From: Mesorhizobium sp. AR10
Lineage (GTDB): Bacteria; Pseudomonadota; Alphaproteobacteria; Rhizobiales; Rhizobiaceae
DNA: 64,000 nt
Direction of reading: 5' to 3'
Assembly: GCF_024746795.1 (NCBI RefSeq)
Contig: NZ_CP080523.1
Location: forward strand, 372,001 to 436,000
Each line of letters begins with the position of its first letter. Positions within the stretch are counted from its first letter, which is position 1. Made by a program: the position numbers and the translations under genes. This document shows, one piece after another, positions 44,462 through 53,303 of the stretch. A model generated the notes under the pieces. The model was not told the DNA's origin, did no database searches, and saw nothing but the letters and a program-made list of their open reading frames with translations.

Positions 44462-45286
44462 ATGATTCTCCGCCCGAAATTGATCCGCCATCCCCCGCTT
44501 GTCACCGCGAGCTCGGGCCCGGTTGCGCCGGTCGCTCCGGTGCCGGCCTGGCTGCGCGCCGCGGCGGCCGCTCCGCAATCGCTTGAAGATGCCGCTTTTG
44601 CCGCCGCCGCGGCGGCGGAAGCGGCAAAACGCGCCGGCCGCATGGAAGACGCAGCGGCGTTGCGCGACGCACTGCTGCTCACCCGCCCCGGCGATAATTT
44701 CGGGCCCGCCGGCCGCATGCTGCTGATCTAGCGCAGGCTGGCCTCGCGTCCGGTCGCGACTTTGGTTGGCGACACGGCGCTGGGCGAGATAGGCGCGGAT
44801 CTGGGGAGTTTCCTCGATGAGGACACGGCAGGGCGTCTCGGCGATGAAATCAAAGGGCTTGCTGGCGCACACGCGAACGCGGTCGGCGTGGCCGCCGATG
44901 TCATCGCGACGCTCGAGCGCCTACCCGCCACCGCCGACAGCCAGCGATCGGTTGTCGCCAGCGGACCAACGGCAAGCGCAGCCGGCATCGCGCCAACCCA
45001 TTTTTGGCGCCTATGCGCGGGCGGCGCTGCAGGCGGTGGATCTTGCCGCCGAGCTCGGCCGCCGCGCCGATCATCTGCTGGCTGTTGCGCCAAAATTGCA
45101 GGCAAAAGGTGCGGACGCGGTGATCGAGACGCTCCTCGGCGATGACGCCGTCGTCGCCTCGCGCGGTGATACAACAAGACCGGCATGAGCGATCGCGGGT
45201 TACGCCGGCTGTTCGACCGGCTGCTCGAGTTTGGCGCCGTGCGCGAACTGTCGGGCCGCCCGACCTTCCGCATCTACGGATTGTGA
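44462..45286 (+). pseudogene. DUF1403-family gene, module copy B (decayed)
   Basis: MILRPKLIRHPPLV, PAWLRAAAAAPQSLEDAAFA, AALRDALLLTRPGDNFGPAG, a TAG in place of the Trp codon in LLLAWRRLA (about 44729), RRLASRPV, then after another shift AYARAALQAVDLAAELGRRA, LLAVAPKLQAKGADAVIETL, and finally [18 protein letters not shown] to TGA 45284-45286. Compared with copy A about 35 codons are deleted after residue 45. It is divergent from the broken recombinase as in copy A. Confidence 0.85.
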
Positions 45287-45290
45287 TCGA

Positions 45291-45590
45291 ATGGTGGAAC
45301 CGACACGACGCACACGAGAAAAAAGAGATGTCCAGCGAATGCTGGTCGACCGCGAGTTGGATCATCTGCTGGCGGAGGTTCGCTGGCGCGAGTGGATGCA
45401 TCGCGTCGAGGCGACCATTTTTGCCGCCAGCGGACCCGTTTCGCGTGAGGCTCTTGCGCGCATCGTCAGCAAGAGCTGCAATCTCGATCTGATCATCGAT
45501 GACATCCGCGAGGAACTGCGTGGCCGCCCTATGTCGGACTACGCATCCCTTGGGTTCCTTGCGCAAAGCGATTTCGGACGCGATCAGTAG
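45291..45590 (+). pseudogene. ScpB-like gene, module copy B (truncated)
   Basis: The 99-codon frame contains DRELDHLLAEVRWREWMHRV, EATIFAASGPVSREALARIV and LIIDDIREELRGRP, matching residues 27-90 of copy A. Similarity then ends abruptly at about 45528, and unrelated codons run to a stop at 45590. The second winged helix is lost. Confidence 0.8.
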
Positions 45591-45614
45591 GACGGGTCGC
45601 GCCGCTGCCAGCCA

Positions 45615-46101
45615 TCAGATCGCCTGCTCCGCCGCTCGCAATTCGGGCGTAACATCCATGACGCCGGGTATGTCCCAGACAGTGTCGCGCAGCATGAACC
45701 TCCAGCCTTTGACACTATCGACGTACGTCGCGCGCGGTTCGACGACTTCGTACGGAATGATGGCTGCCCTGGTGACACGGAACTTGCCATCGAGCAGCCG
45801 CGAGCCGGTCAAAAGGTCTGTCGGGGAGTCGGCGGATAAATCCGAGCTGACGGGAACCGCCCAGTGTTTCAAGCTTGCGGCACTTTATCTGATAGCGCAC
45901 CCCCTCGGTATCGATGGCGTCAGCATCGGCGGAAGAATTGCTGTTGAGGGTCCACCCGAAGGCTCTGGAGAATAGGAGCTCTCCGTAGTCGCCGGTTGGA
46001 TTGTTGGCACTGCGCACGATCTTACGACGCCGCAGCTCTGCCAACAAATCGCCGTGCAGTTCAAGGAGGGCAGAGACCGGCGCGTCGGTGAGATCGATCA
46101 T
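45615..46101 (-). pseudogene. Possible PD-(D/E)XK nuclease-like gene downstream of hipA, frameshifted
   Basis: The first frame (from ATG 46101) reads APVSALLELHGDLLAELRRR, NPTGDYGELLFSRAFGW and ADADAIDTEGVRYQIKCRKL. After a shift near 45800 the second frame reads GKFRVTRAAIIPYEVVEPRA and VKGWRFMLRDTVWDIPGV to a stop at 45615. The Asp...Gln-x-Lys element (DAIDTEG-VRYQIKCR) preceded by an N-terminal GDYGE looks like a PD-(D/E)XK core, but this is a fold guess. The ATG follows the hipA stop directly (TAG-ATG), so the two were co-translated. Confidence 0.55.
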
Positions 46102-47943
46102 CTACGCAAACCCTTCGATACGTTCGCGGACAATCGCGCGCATTTGCTCCGCCATCTTCGCGCCTTGAGACCCGTCTGATAGAGGCGATGGCAATTCTAG
46201 GTGATCGAGTGCGTGCGAAAGAGCGGCGACAAGATCGTCAATTGCGTTGTCTGCTTCGGCAGCCTTGAGGCCTGCAGTGCTGGCGAACGTCTTGAAGTCG
46301 GCGCGGCGCAGACGATCGTCCTTGCCGTTCAGTTTGAGCGCCATCCGGTCTCTTTCGAGACGTGGAAACACGCGGGTCGTGACAGCATCGTAGAGCGGTG
46401 CCATGCGAACCGAGCTGAATTGCGCGCTGCCCGGCTCTGCGATCTTGAGGAGCGCCATGTTCTTAAGATGCATGTCGCCATCGGCGATCAGCCAGGCGAA
46501 CAGGGATCGCTTCAGCACAAGCAGAACATCCTCTTCCGGGGCGGTTGATAGAGGTCTCAGAGCCCGCGCGATGCGCTCCATCGTGCCGTCGTATTTTGCT
46601 TCGGTGGGCACACCCAGCACGGAACAGAAATCCTCAAGCGCAAGAAGATGCTTGTCATCAAGGCTCGTCGTGATGTCGAACCGCTCAACCACGAGCGCGG
46701 GCGGCATCCCGTCAGGCATGGGAACGAGTGCGGTCGGGGCCGTTGTGAAACCGGATCGGCGGCCCAACGCGAGCGACTGCCATTCAATAACCGGCAGAGC
46801 CTCAAATCCGCTCGTGCCAGCAGGTTTGAGGATATGGGTGAAGGGTTTGCCGGTGCTGGGCGACAAGGTGCCATCCGCATCGAGGAACATTGGCGCTTTG
46901 ATCTGGACACCCGACAAGCGGGGTGTATCGGTGCGCTCGAATATCTGTGCGAGATTGCGTTCGAAGCTTTGCTCCAGGTCGCCGCGGCCCGGCCCGGCAT
47001 ACTGGCCAGTGAATAGAGAGTTCTTAGTGAAGCCACTGAGCCGGGTCAGCAGTATGTCAGGCGGCAGGGCGGCGAGATCGTTCGCGCGCTCAACGATCGT
47101 GATGTTCGACATGTAGCGCTTGCCCGAGCGCAGCATCGCGCGCTCGTCGCGGTCGTTCAAGACTGACTCAAGCCAGCCTTCGGGCAGCAGCGACAAAATG
47201 AAGGGCGGGAGTTTACCCGGCGTGGTCTGGCGGACGAGCGGCGGGCCGTCCTGATCGTTGGGATTCCAGCGCCATTCAAAACCGTCATGAGTGAGGTTGC
47301 CCAGGGGCGCGCCGTGCCATGCGACAATCAAATCAAGTGCGGCCTCGTTGCGCGCTGCTTCCGCTGGCGCGGGACGCCGGAGCAGGAAGCGCTCGGCATG
47401 CTCACCTTCGCGATACCACTTATTTTCGCGGGCAAGTGACCATATGGCATCGGCCGCACCCTGGGCGCTGCCGTACTCTTCGATGAGGCGGTTCGCGATT
47501 GTCTCGCGCATCGTTTCGTCGATGGATGCCGCGTGCTCGCTGCGCAGACGGAAGGCTTCGAGGAAGCGTTGGCGCATTGAGGAAACGTCGATCCGGAATT
47601 CTCCCATGCCGTCATCAACAATCGCCGCGGCCACAGATGGATGATCGGGAGCCGCGTTCTGGATGATTTCGAGCAAGCGGATGCGCGTGCGCTGTATCCG
47701 CCGCCCGCTTAGGAACAGGCGGCCGTCGCGGGTTGGCCCGAGAAGGACAGCGCTCGCCGCTGACAGGTAGGCGTTGGGGTAGAGATATTTTGCGATGCGG
47801 ACGGCATGCTTGAGTGCCGTCGCCTCGATATCCTCCCCGGCATCGACGTAGATGCCGCGCATCAGCTGGACGAGTTTGCCCGTCTCAGCCTGATAGTGGC
47901 TGCGGGTTTTGTCGATGTTCTCTCCAACTAGGTGCAGGGGCAT
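46102..47943 (-). CDS. HipA-type kinase with fused AbiEi-like N-terminal domain
   Basis: The 613-residue protein has three parts. Residues about 1-150 look like an AbiEi-type antitoxin/winged-helix domain (LVQLMRGIYVDAGEDIEATA; YPNAYLSAASAVLLG). Residues about 200-290 match the HipA N1 domain (LTHDGFEWRWN; LPPFILSLLPEGWLE). The rest is the HipA kinase: SGVQIKAPMF, HILKP (ATP-binding Lys, about 380), VVERFD, LEDFCSVLGV, catalytic IADGDMHLKN (about 505-514) and MAPLYDAVTT (metal Asp). Free HipA is a Ser/Thr kinase toxin partnered by HipB; here no separate HipB exists. Two identical-type palindromes lie just upstream of the start, suggesting autoregulation by the N-terminal domain. Confidence 0.85.
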   Translation of the reverse strand: MPLHLVGENIDKTRSHYQAETGKLVQLMRGIYVDAGEDIEATALKHAVRIAKYLYPNAYLSAASAVLLGPTRDGRLFLSGRRIQRTRIRLLEIIQNAAPDHPSVAAAIVDDGMGEFRIDVSSMRQRFLEAFRLRSEHAASIDETMRETIANRLIEEYGSAQGAADAIWSLARENKWYREGEHAERFLLRRPAPAEAARNEAALDLIVAWHGAPLGNLTHDGFEWRWNPNDQDGPPLVRQTTPGKLPPFILSLLPEGWLESVLNDRDERAMLRSGKRYMSNITIVERANDLAALPPDILLTRLSGFTKNSLFTGQYAGPGRGDLEQSFERNLAQIFERTDTPRLSGVQIKAPMFLDADGTLSPSTGKPFTHILKPAGTSGFEALPVIEWQSLALGRRSGFTTAPTALVPMPDGMPPALVVERFDITTSLDDKHLLALEDFCSVLGVPTEAKYDGTMERIARALRPLSTAPEEDVLLVLKRSLFAWLIADGDMHLKNMALLKIAEPGSAQFSSVRMAPLYDAVTTRVFPRLERDRMALKLNGKDDRLRRADFKTFASTAGLKAAEADNAIDDLVAALSHALDHLELPSPLSDGSQGAKMAEQMRAIVRERIEGFA

Positions 47944-47946
47944 TTT

Positions 47947-47981
47947 CTAACTTTCGCGTATCTCACATACGGGAAAGTAAC
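47947..47981. promoter_or_regulatory. hipA-proximal operator palindrome, copy 1
   Basis: The pattern is CTAACTTT-N3-GTAT-N5-ATAC-GGG-AAAGTAAC, a nested inverted repeat. It ends three bases from the hipA ATG, so a bound protein would cover the ribosome site as well as the promoter. Confidence 0.65.
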
Positions 47982-48306
47982 ACGGCAGGCTTGAAAAGGC
48001 AATGATTTCTAACTTTAGCGTATTTCAAATACGGGAAAGTTAGGAATCTGAGGCCCATGCCTCCAAGGCCGAGCTGACCGAACTAAGGGCGTGGCGACAA
48101 CAAGCCGTGCAGCGGCTCATCGGCGAGGTCAGCGGCCCAGCGCCATACCTCGCTTCAGATTCCACACGTCTGGCGAGCCGGTAACATTCTTGGTGAGGCA
48201 GCCGGTAACAAAATTACGTGAGATGGGGTGGTTGCCGTCCTCCCCTAACGGCATCGCAGTGTGCCAAAATGTGGTCTGTAGAAGCCACGAAGAAGAGGGA
48301 CGGCAA
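47982..48306. other. hipA upstream region and left flank of the IS110 element
   Basis: The first part holds operator copy 2. From about 48060 to 48306 there is no gene; the segment near 48220-48290 (GGTTGCCGTCCTCCCC, TGTGCCAAAATGTGG) is probably the left end of the IS110/IS1111-type element that follows. Confidence 0.4.
48009..48043. promoter_or_regulatory. hipA-distal operator palindrome, copy 2
   Basis: The pattern is CTAACTTT-N3-GTAT-N5-ATAC-GGG-AAAGTTAG with perfect eight-base outer arms and four-base inner arms. It is 62 bp from copy 1, close to six helical turns, so two bound dimers would sit on the same face of the DNA. Confidence 0.65.
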
Positions 48307-49335
48307 ATGAAAGATACAATGATCGGGGTCGATCTAGCAAAGAATGTCTACCAGCTTCACGGAGCGTCGATGACGGGCCAGGTAAAGTTTCGCCGGAAGT
48401 TGCTGCGCGGACAGTTTCTGCGCTTCATGGAAAGCCAGCCTGCGGCTGTCGTTGTCATGGAGGCCTGTGGTAGCGCCCATCATTGGGCACGCGAATTGGT
48501 CAATCTTGGGCATGAGGTCAAGTTGATCGCACCGCAATATGTGCGCCCCTTCGTCAAGCGCCAGAAGAATGATGCCGCTGACGCCGAAGCCATCGTCACC
48601 GCCGCGCAGCGCCCTGAGATGCGATTCGTGGAACCGAAAAGCGCGGATCAACAGGCAAAGGGGATTCTCTTTCGAGCCCGGGAGCGCATTGTCCATCAGC
48701 GTACGGAACTGGTGAATGCATTGCGTGCCGTGCTCTACGAATATGGTCACGTTGTCCCTCTGGGGATCGGGCATCTCAAGCGCATTGACGCGATCGTCGA
48801 GGATGTCAGTGTTGTTCTCCCGGAACTCGTGCGGGAAGAATGCCGTGATCTTCTGGTTCAAATCGCGGAAAAGACGACCAGGATCGAAGACAAGACGCGG
48901 AAGATCGTCGAGCTTGCCAAGCAAGACGATAAGGCGAAGCGACTTCAGACCATGCCGGGTGTAGGGCCGATGATAGCAATGGCCATCGAGGCATTTGCTC
49001 CCGCGATGGAAAGCTTCCGAAGCGGTCGTGATTTTGCGGCATGGCTAGGACTTGTTCCCCGGCAATTCTCATCGGGGGGCAAGGAAAGACTCGGCAAGGT
49101 ATCGAAGGCAGGACAAGCCGATATTTGCCGATTGCTGATCATCGGTGCAATGGTCCGCGTGAATTGGGCGAGCAGAAAGCCTCCGGCGCAGGGTTCCTGG
49201 CTGGCGCGGATGATAACGAGGAAGCCACGGATGTTGGTCGCGATCGCACTGGCGAACAAGATGGCCCGAAGAATGTGGGCCATGCTGACGAAACAAGAGG
49301 ATTATCGAGATCCGGTGTTAACCGCCATGACATGA
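48307..49335 (+). mobile_element. IS110/IS1111-family transposase, intact
   Basis: The 342-residue transposase starts MKDTMIGVDLAKNVYQLHGA at ATG 48307. It has the N-terminal DEDD domain (IGVDLAKN; VVMEACGSAHHWARELVNLG; RQKNDAADAEAI) and the C-terminal Transposase_20 domain (LQTMPGVGPMIAMAIEAFAP; FAAWLGLVPRQFSSGGKERL), including the conserved Ser. No lesion is visible. IS110 elements are now known to carry a bridge RNA in their flanks; the 48050-48306 and 49336-49500 flanks are the places to look. Confidence 0.9.
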
Positions 49336-49792
49336 CCTGTTGGTCAGCATGGATGGGTAACTCGGTATTGGGGGTGTGAGAAGGCGATGACCTGAATGGG
49401 CGCATGATCGAACCGATCTGGATCGGGAAAACCAACTGTTGCCTCGGTGCTTTCAAGCACGCACGTGAGATTTGGACTCGATCCGCAGATCACCATACCG
49501 GCCAGCGGCTTCGACAAGTGCCGCACTCAAAGGCCTGACAGAAGACCGCACTCGATCACACGTTCAGAAAGTCAGAAACTCCTTGCACAACGGACGGCAA
49601 CCACAGAAGGCAATACGACAACCATCTCGACACGAGGAAGATGCGACGGCAGTGCACCCGGTTGGCCCGACGCTTGACAGTCTTTGCCAGACGTTCCGTG
49701 GGAGCAGCCTGCTCGTTCTCCTTCTCGCCGGCCGCCTCGATCCGCTCGGCTGCTTGCCCTTGCCAGGGGGCCGTACTGTTCGCTAGCGCAAC
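49336..49792. other. Right flank of IS110 element, no gene
   Basis: No open frame here has a recognisable domain. The left part is likely the non-coding right end of the IS110 element. Confidence 0.4.
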
Positions 49793-50158
49793 TTACATTT
49801 CTTCCTTGTCAAGGAACGCGGCAAGGACCTCCAGACTCAGTGGCTTCTCGGTGACTTTGGCGCCAAGGGCTTCGGCCGCCGCGACCACCTCGTCGGTCAG
49901 ATTGCCGCTCATCAACATGACCGGGGTATTGATTTGCGACGAGCGGAGGATGCTCATTAGCTGCAAGCCGGTCATCCTGGGCATATGCTGATCTAGGATA
50001 ATATGGTCAAAATTCTCCAGCTCAGCGTTGAGGAGGTCCGCGCCTGAAGAGAAGCCTTCCGCAGACCGCCCGAGCGCATCGAGAAGAAAGTTGAGCGCCT
50101 TCCGAGCGTCCTCGTCATCGTCCACAACGGCAATCATGTTCCGATTGATATTACTCAT
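49793..50158 (-). CDS. Single-domain response regulator receiver protein
   Basis: The 121-residue CheY-like domain has the acidic pocket AVVDDDEDA (about 11-18), the phospho-acceptor Asp in HIILDQHMPRMTG (about residue 56), Ser/Thr switch MLMSGN (about 83) and Lys in VTEKPLS (about 105). It has no output domain. A histidine kinase remnant lies upstream on the same strand, so it was probably the kinase's partner. Confidence 0.85.
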   Translation of the reverse strand: MSNINRNMIAVVDDDEDARKALNFLLDALGRSAEGFSSGADLLNAELENFDHIILDQHMPRMTGLQLMSILRSSQINTPVMLMSGNLTDEVVAAAEALGAKVTEKPLSLEVLAAFLDKEEM

Positions 50159-50249
50159 GCAGATACCTTTGCAGCGGTTCGAAATGGCGCATTATGCGCC
50201 AAGCAGCCCACAAGAATAGATTAGCTCTCCAGCTCGTCCTTGATGCTAA

Positions 50250-50580
50250 TCAAGCGGGCGCGGCTTTTTGCAGCGTTGCTGTCCCGCCTCCTGCGTTGTG
50301 CTCGGCCCACAACTGCCTCCTCGACTCGACCATTCGCCGACAGATCGACAGACCAATCTCCATGCCGGTGGATTTGGTGGTCACGAAGGGTGGGAACAGG
50401 CGGTCGCGTCCCTCCGGCGCTAAACCGGCGCCGGTGTCGGCTACTGCCACTGCAACCATGTCATGTGCAATGCGGGAGGTTGAAAGCCGCAGCACGTCTT
50501 CCGGCGCCCTCCTTGGCTTCTATTGCATTAGGATCGAGGTCCAGCAGGTGCTGTTGAACCTTATCCGCTGAGGTCATCGA
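50250..50580 (-). pseudogene. Histidine kinase, C-terminal remnant
   Basis: The minus strand reads VQQHLLDLDPNAIEAKEGA (N box), then after a frame change at about 50490 VAVAVADTGAGLAPEGRDRL (G1 box), FPPFVTTKSTGMEIGLSICR (F and G2 boxes) and WAEHNAGGG. The HATPase domain is cut at the end and the sensor and phospho-acceptor parts are missing. It precedes the receiver gene. Confidence 0.72.
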
Positions 50581-50911
50581 CGCATTGCTGGCGAAGCTTC
50601 TCGAGATAGCGGGCAAGCGCTCCGTCCTGGATGTCGAGGTAGCCGTCGCCCGTTGGATGATCTTGTCTCTGAGGCCTCGCTCAAGCTGGGTGCGCAACTG
50701 CCGCAGTTGCTTGTCAACGTGGCCGAGCTCAAGCCATGCCTGATTGTCGTCGAGCTCGTGATAGCCACCGATCGCTTTGCGGATGACCTGGCGGCTTTCA
50801 CGATCCACGAGTTCGCCGGTGCGTAGCGCTTTCTGCGAGACCTTGAGGGCCTGGAGCGTTGGGCGTCTCGCAATGGAGCGGTACTTCGAAAGCGGGACGC
50901 GCGAACGCCAT
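50561..50911 (-). pseudogene. Frameshifted gene of unknown function
   Basis: From ATG 50911 (MAFAR) a shift near 50890 leads to SKYRSIARRPTLQALKVSQK, ALRTGELVDRESRQVIRKAI and LELGHVDKQLRQLRTQLERG. A second shift near 50650 leads to GYLDIQDGALARYLEKLRQQ and DDLSG to TAA at 50561. It looks helical, basic and about 120 residues long. I do not recognise the family. Its end overlaps the kinase remnant. Confidence 0.4.
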
Positions 50912-51156
50912 GTCGCCCGCAGGAAGCTGACCCGTGGGCGGGTCTTGGGGTGAGCTAATGCAAAAAGCCGGTTGACGCCGCCCGATCAGGAGAACCCAAT
51001 TGGGCCGTGCACCTTCGAGTGCGAGCTTTCGATCGGGACCTGAGCCGCGCGAATGGCATTATGGCCAGCGGCATATGAAGAGCCGCACCTACAGATCCCA
51101 TGATTTGCGGCGCAGGCAGATTAGACTGCGCCATTTCAAACTCTGGAGGCCTGATC

Positions 51157-52314
51157 ATGTCGCAATCATTCAACGGCGCAGAAGTTGTCCAATACGATCG
51201 TACGCTCGTGCTGGCTATCGAACTAAGCAACAAAAACTGGGTTTTGGCCGCCCAGGTGCCCGGCCTGCCGCAGACCAAGGCGAAGCGTGCCATTGAGCCA
51301 GATAAGCTTGCTCTTCAGTCCGCAATCGATGGCTATCGTGCTCGTGCTGCTGCTGCCGGCCACCCGGTAGATCGGGTGGTTGCGACCTACGAAGCTGGAT
51401 GGTCCGGGTTCTGGCTTGCCAGATGGCTGATTGCCAAAGGCGTGGAGGTCCATGTCATCCAGCCTTCCAGCGTGCCCGTCGATCGTCGCATGCGTCGCGC
51501 AAAGTCGGACGGGATCGACGCCGAGTTACTGCTGCGTACGCTGCTGGCGTGGCTTCGCGGCGAACCGCGCGTCTGCTCCATGGTACCGATCCCTGACGAA
51601 GCCGATGAGGATGCACGGCGCTCTGTCCGCGAACGAACAGAGCTCGTGTCCGAACGTGTCAGCCTTGCCAACCGGATCGGTGCTGTCCTCGCGACGCTCG
51701 GCGTCGAGGATTACAACCCGCTCCTGAAAAACCGCCGGCGGCGTCTGGCCGACCTTCGTACCGGTCTGGGTGACCCAATGCCACCTCACGCCCTCGCCAA
51801 GATCGAACGGTTACTGAGCCGGCTGGAGCTCGTTCTCGATCAGATCGCCACGCTGGAACACGACCGCGATGCGGTAGCGGAGGTGCCCGCTTCGGATGAT
51901 GCCAGTCGGATGATCCAGCAGCTGTGCAGTCTCCGCGGTATAGGGGTGCAGAGTGCCACAATATTGGTCCGCGAGGCCTTCGTCCGTCGCTTCGCTAATG
52001 CCAAAGCGCTCGGATCTTATGCAGGTCTTACTGCGACGCCTTACAACAGTGGTGGGGTGGAACGCGAGCAAGGGATCGGAAAGGCCGGGAACCGGCGGCT
52101 TCGAACGGTGATGGTGGAGCTGGCCTGGCTCTGGCAACGCTACCAGCCTGGTGCTGCCCAGGTCGCCTGGTTCCGGGAACGCACCGGCTCTACTGGCCGC
52201 CGCGTCCGCAAGGTCATAGTGGTCGCCCTCGCTCGCAAGTTGCTGATCGCTCTGTGGCGCTTTGCCGTCGATGGTGTCGTACCCGAGGGAGCGACCATGA
52301 AGCCCGCCGTATAA
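51157..52314 (+). mobile_element. IS110-family transposase, intact
   Basis: The 385-residue transposase starts at ATG 51157 with GGAGG seven bases upstream. The DEDD part includes LVLAIELSNKNWVLAAQVPG, VATYEAGWSGFWLARWLIAK and RRAKSDGIDAELLLRTL; the C-terminal Transposase_20 part includes LCSLRGIGVQSATILVREAF and LGSYAGLTATPYNSGGVERE. It is a different subgroup from the element at 48307. The flanking non-coding sequence on both sides may hold a bridge RNA. Confidence 0.9.
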
Positions 52315-53303
52315 TAATTATCGAGATCGGGCAGCTCTGCGACGGCAAAGCAGCCCGGTGACCGAGGGAACGTCGCCGTTGTCCGGCGTGGTGCTTCAGT
52401 GCCGTCTTCACAGAGTGGTGCCGTTCCTTTGGAGCTCTCCCGTCCCGAATGCGGGACAGTGGTTGGGATATCATCCCGCCGGATGTGAGGTTAGCAGGCA
52501 GGCCCTGCAGGAAGAGAGCTCACCTCGGATTACACCCATGGAAAAACATTGACTGGAGAATCATCATGTGAGGTCGGATACATGGCCGCACCAACCAGCA
52601 ACTGCAGAGCGCTCAAATAGAACCCTTGCCAACGGAGAGCCGTCCATACGGCCCCAATCAAGACCTTCAACGCCGAGATTCTGATCGCCGTCCCTCGGCG
52701 CGAGGCTGACGTCTGGATCGGAGAGCAAAGACGTTTTCAGTCCTATGTTTGTGCTTCGATAGTCGCATAAAAAGGCAGTCTCGAATACGGGGCTGCTGCC
52801 ACGGGTTCGAACCGATGGGGCCCCAATCGTCGCCTTTGGTCGTCAAAATGACTCGCCATTCGATGAACGTCCGCTCGTCGGTCGTCCCTCTGCCTGCCGA
52901 CCGGAGCCAACGCGCTGGAACCTGCGTCTGCAGCGCTTTATCGGGCACTGAGCAATGGGTCCCTCAGGCTCCAGCGCGCTTGTATGGCGAAGCATTAGCC
53001 TGCCCGATGGTAAGCATGCCTGGCTCACCATTCGTCAGGGCGACCACGACGGCGATCAGGACCGCTTTGACGTCGTTCGCCTTGCCTCCCGATCTGCCTT
53101 CCTGGTTGGCTTTGCCTGATGGCCATGATCCCTGGGCCGGTTGGCAGGTGCGCTGCTGAAGCAGCTTGAACCGATTTGATTGATTCTGACGATGACTGTG
53201 GCCCGTCAACACCACGCGCATCGCGAATTTAACTCTTCGCACCTGCACAAAAATGTGCCAAACGCGGCACCCATGGTTGGTAACGTTGGGGAAGGAGTCC
53301 TTG
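52315..53303. other. Long spacer between IS110 and panB, no assignable gene
   Basis: The first 250 bp are probably the right end of the IS110 element. From 52600 to 53200 several frames are open on both strands, but none has a recognisable domain. The last 100 bp should contain the panB promoter and the AAGGAG ribosome site. Confidence 0.4.

Noticed and set aside
50520..50571. EVQQVLLNLIR on the + strand, resembling a histidine kinase N box
   Set aside because: The minus strand at the same place reads VQQHLLDLDPNAIEA in line with the rest of the kinase remnant; the + strand match is a coincidence of near-palindromic codons and ends at once in a stop.
52780..52830. GGTTCGAACC resembling a tRNA T-loop
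   Set aside because: The T-stem pairs at only three of five positions, and no acceptor, anticodon or D arm can be built around it on either strand.
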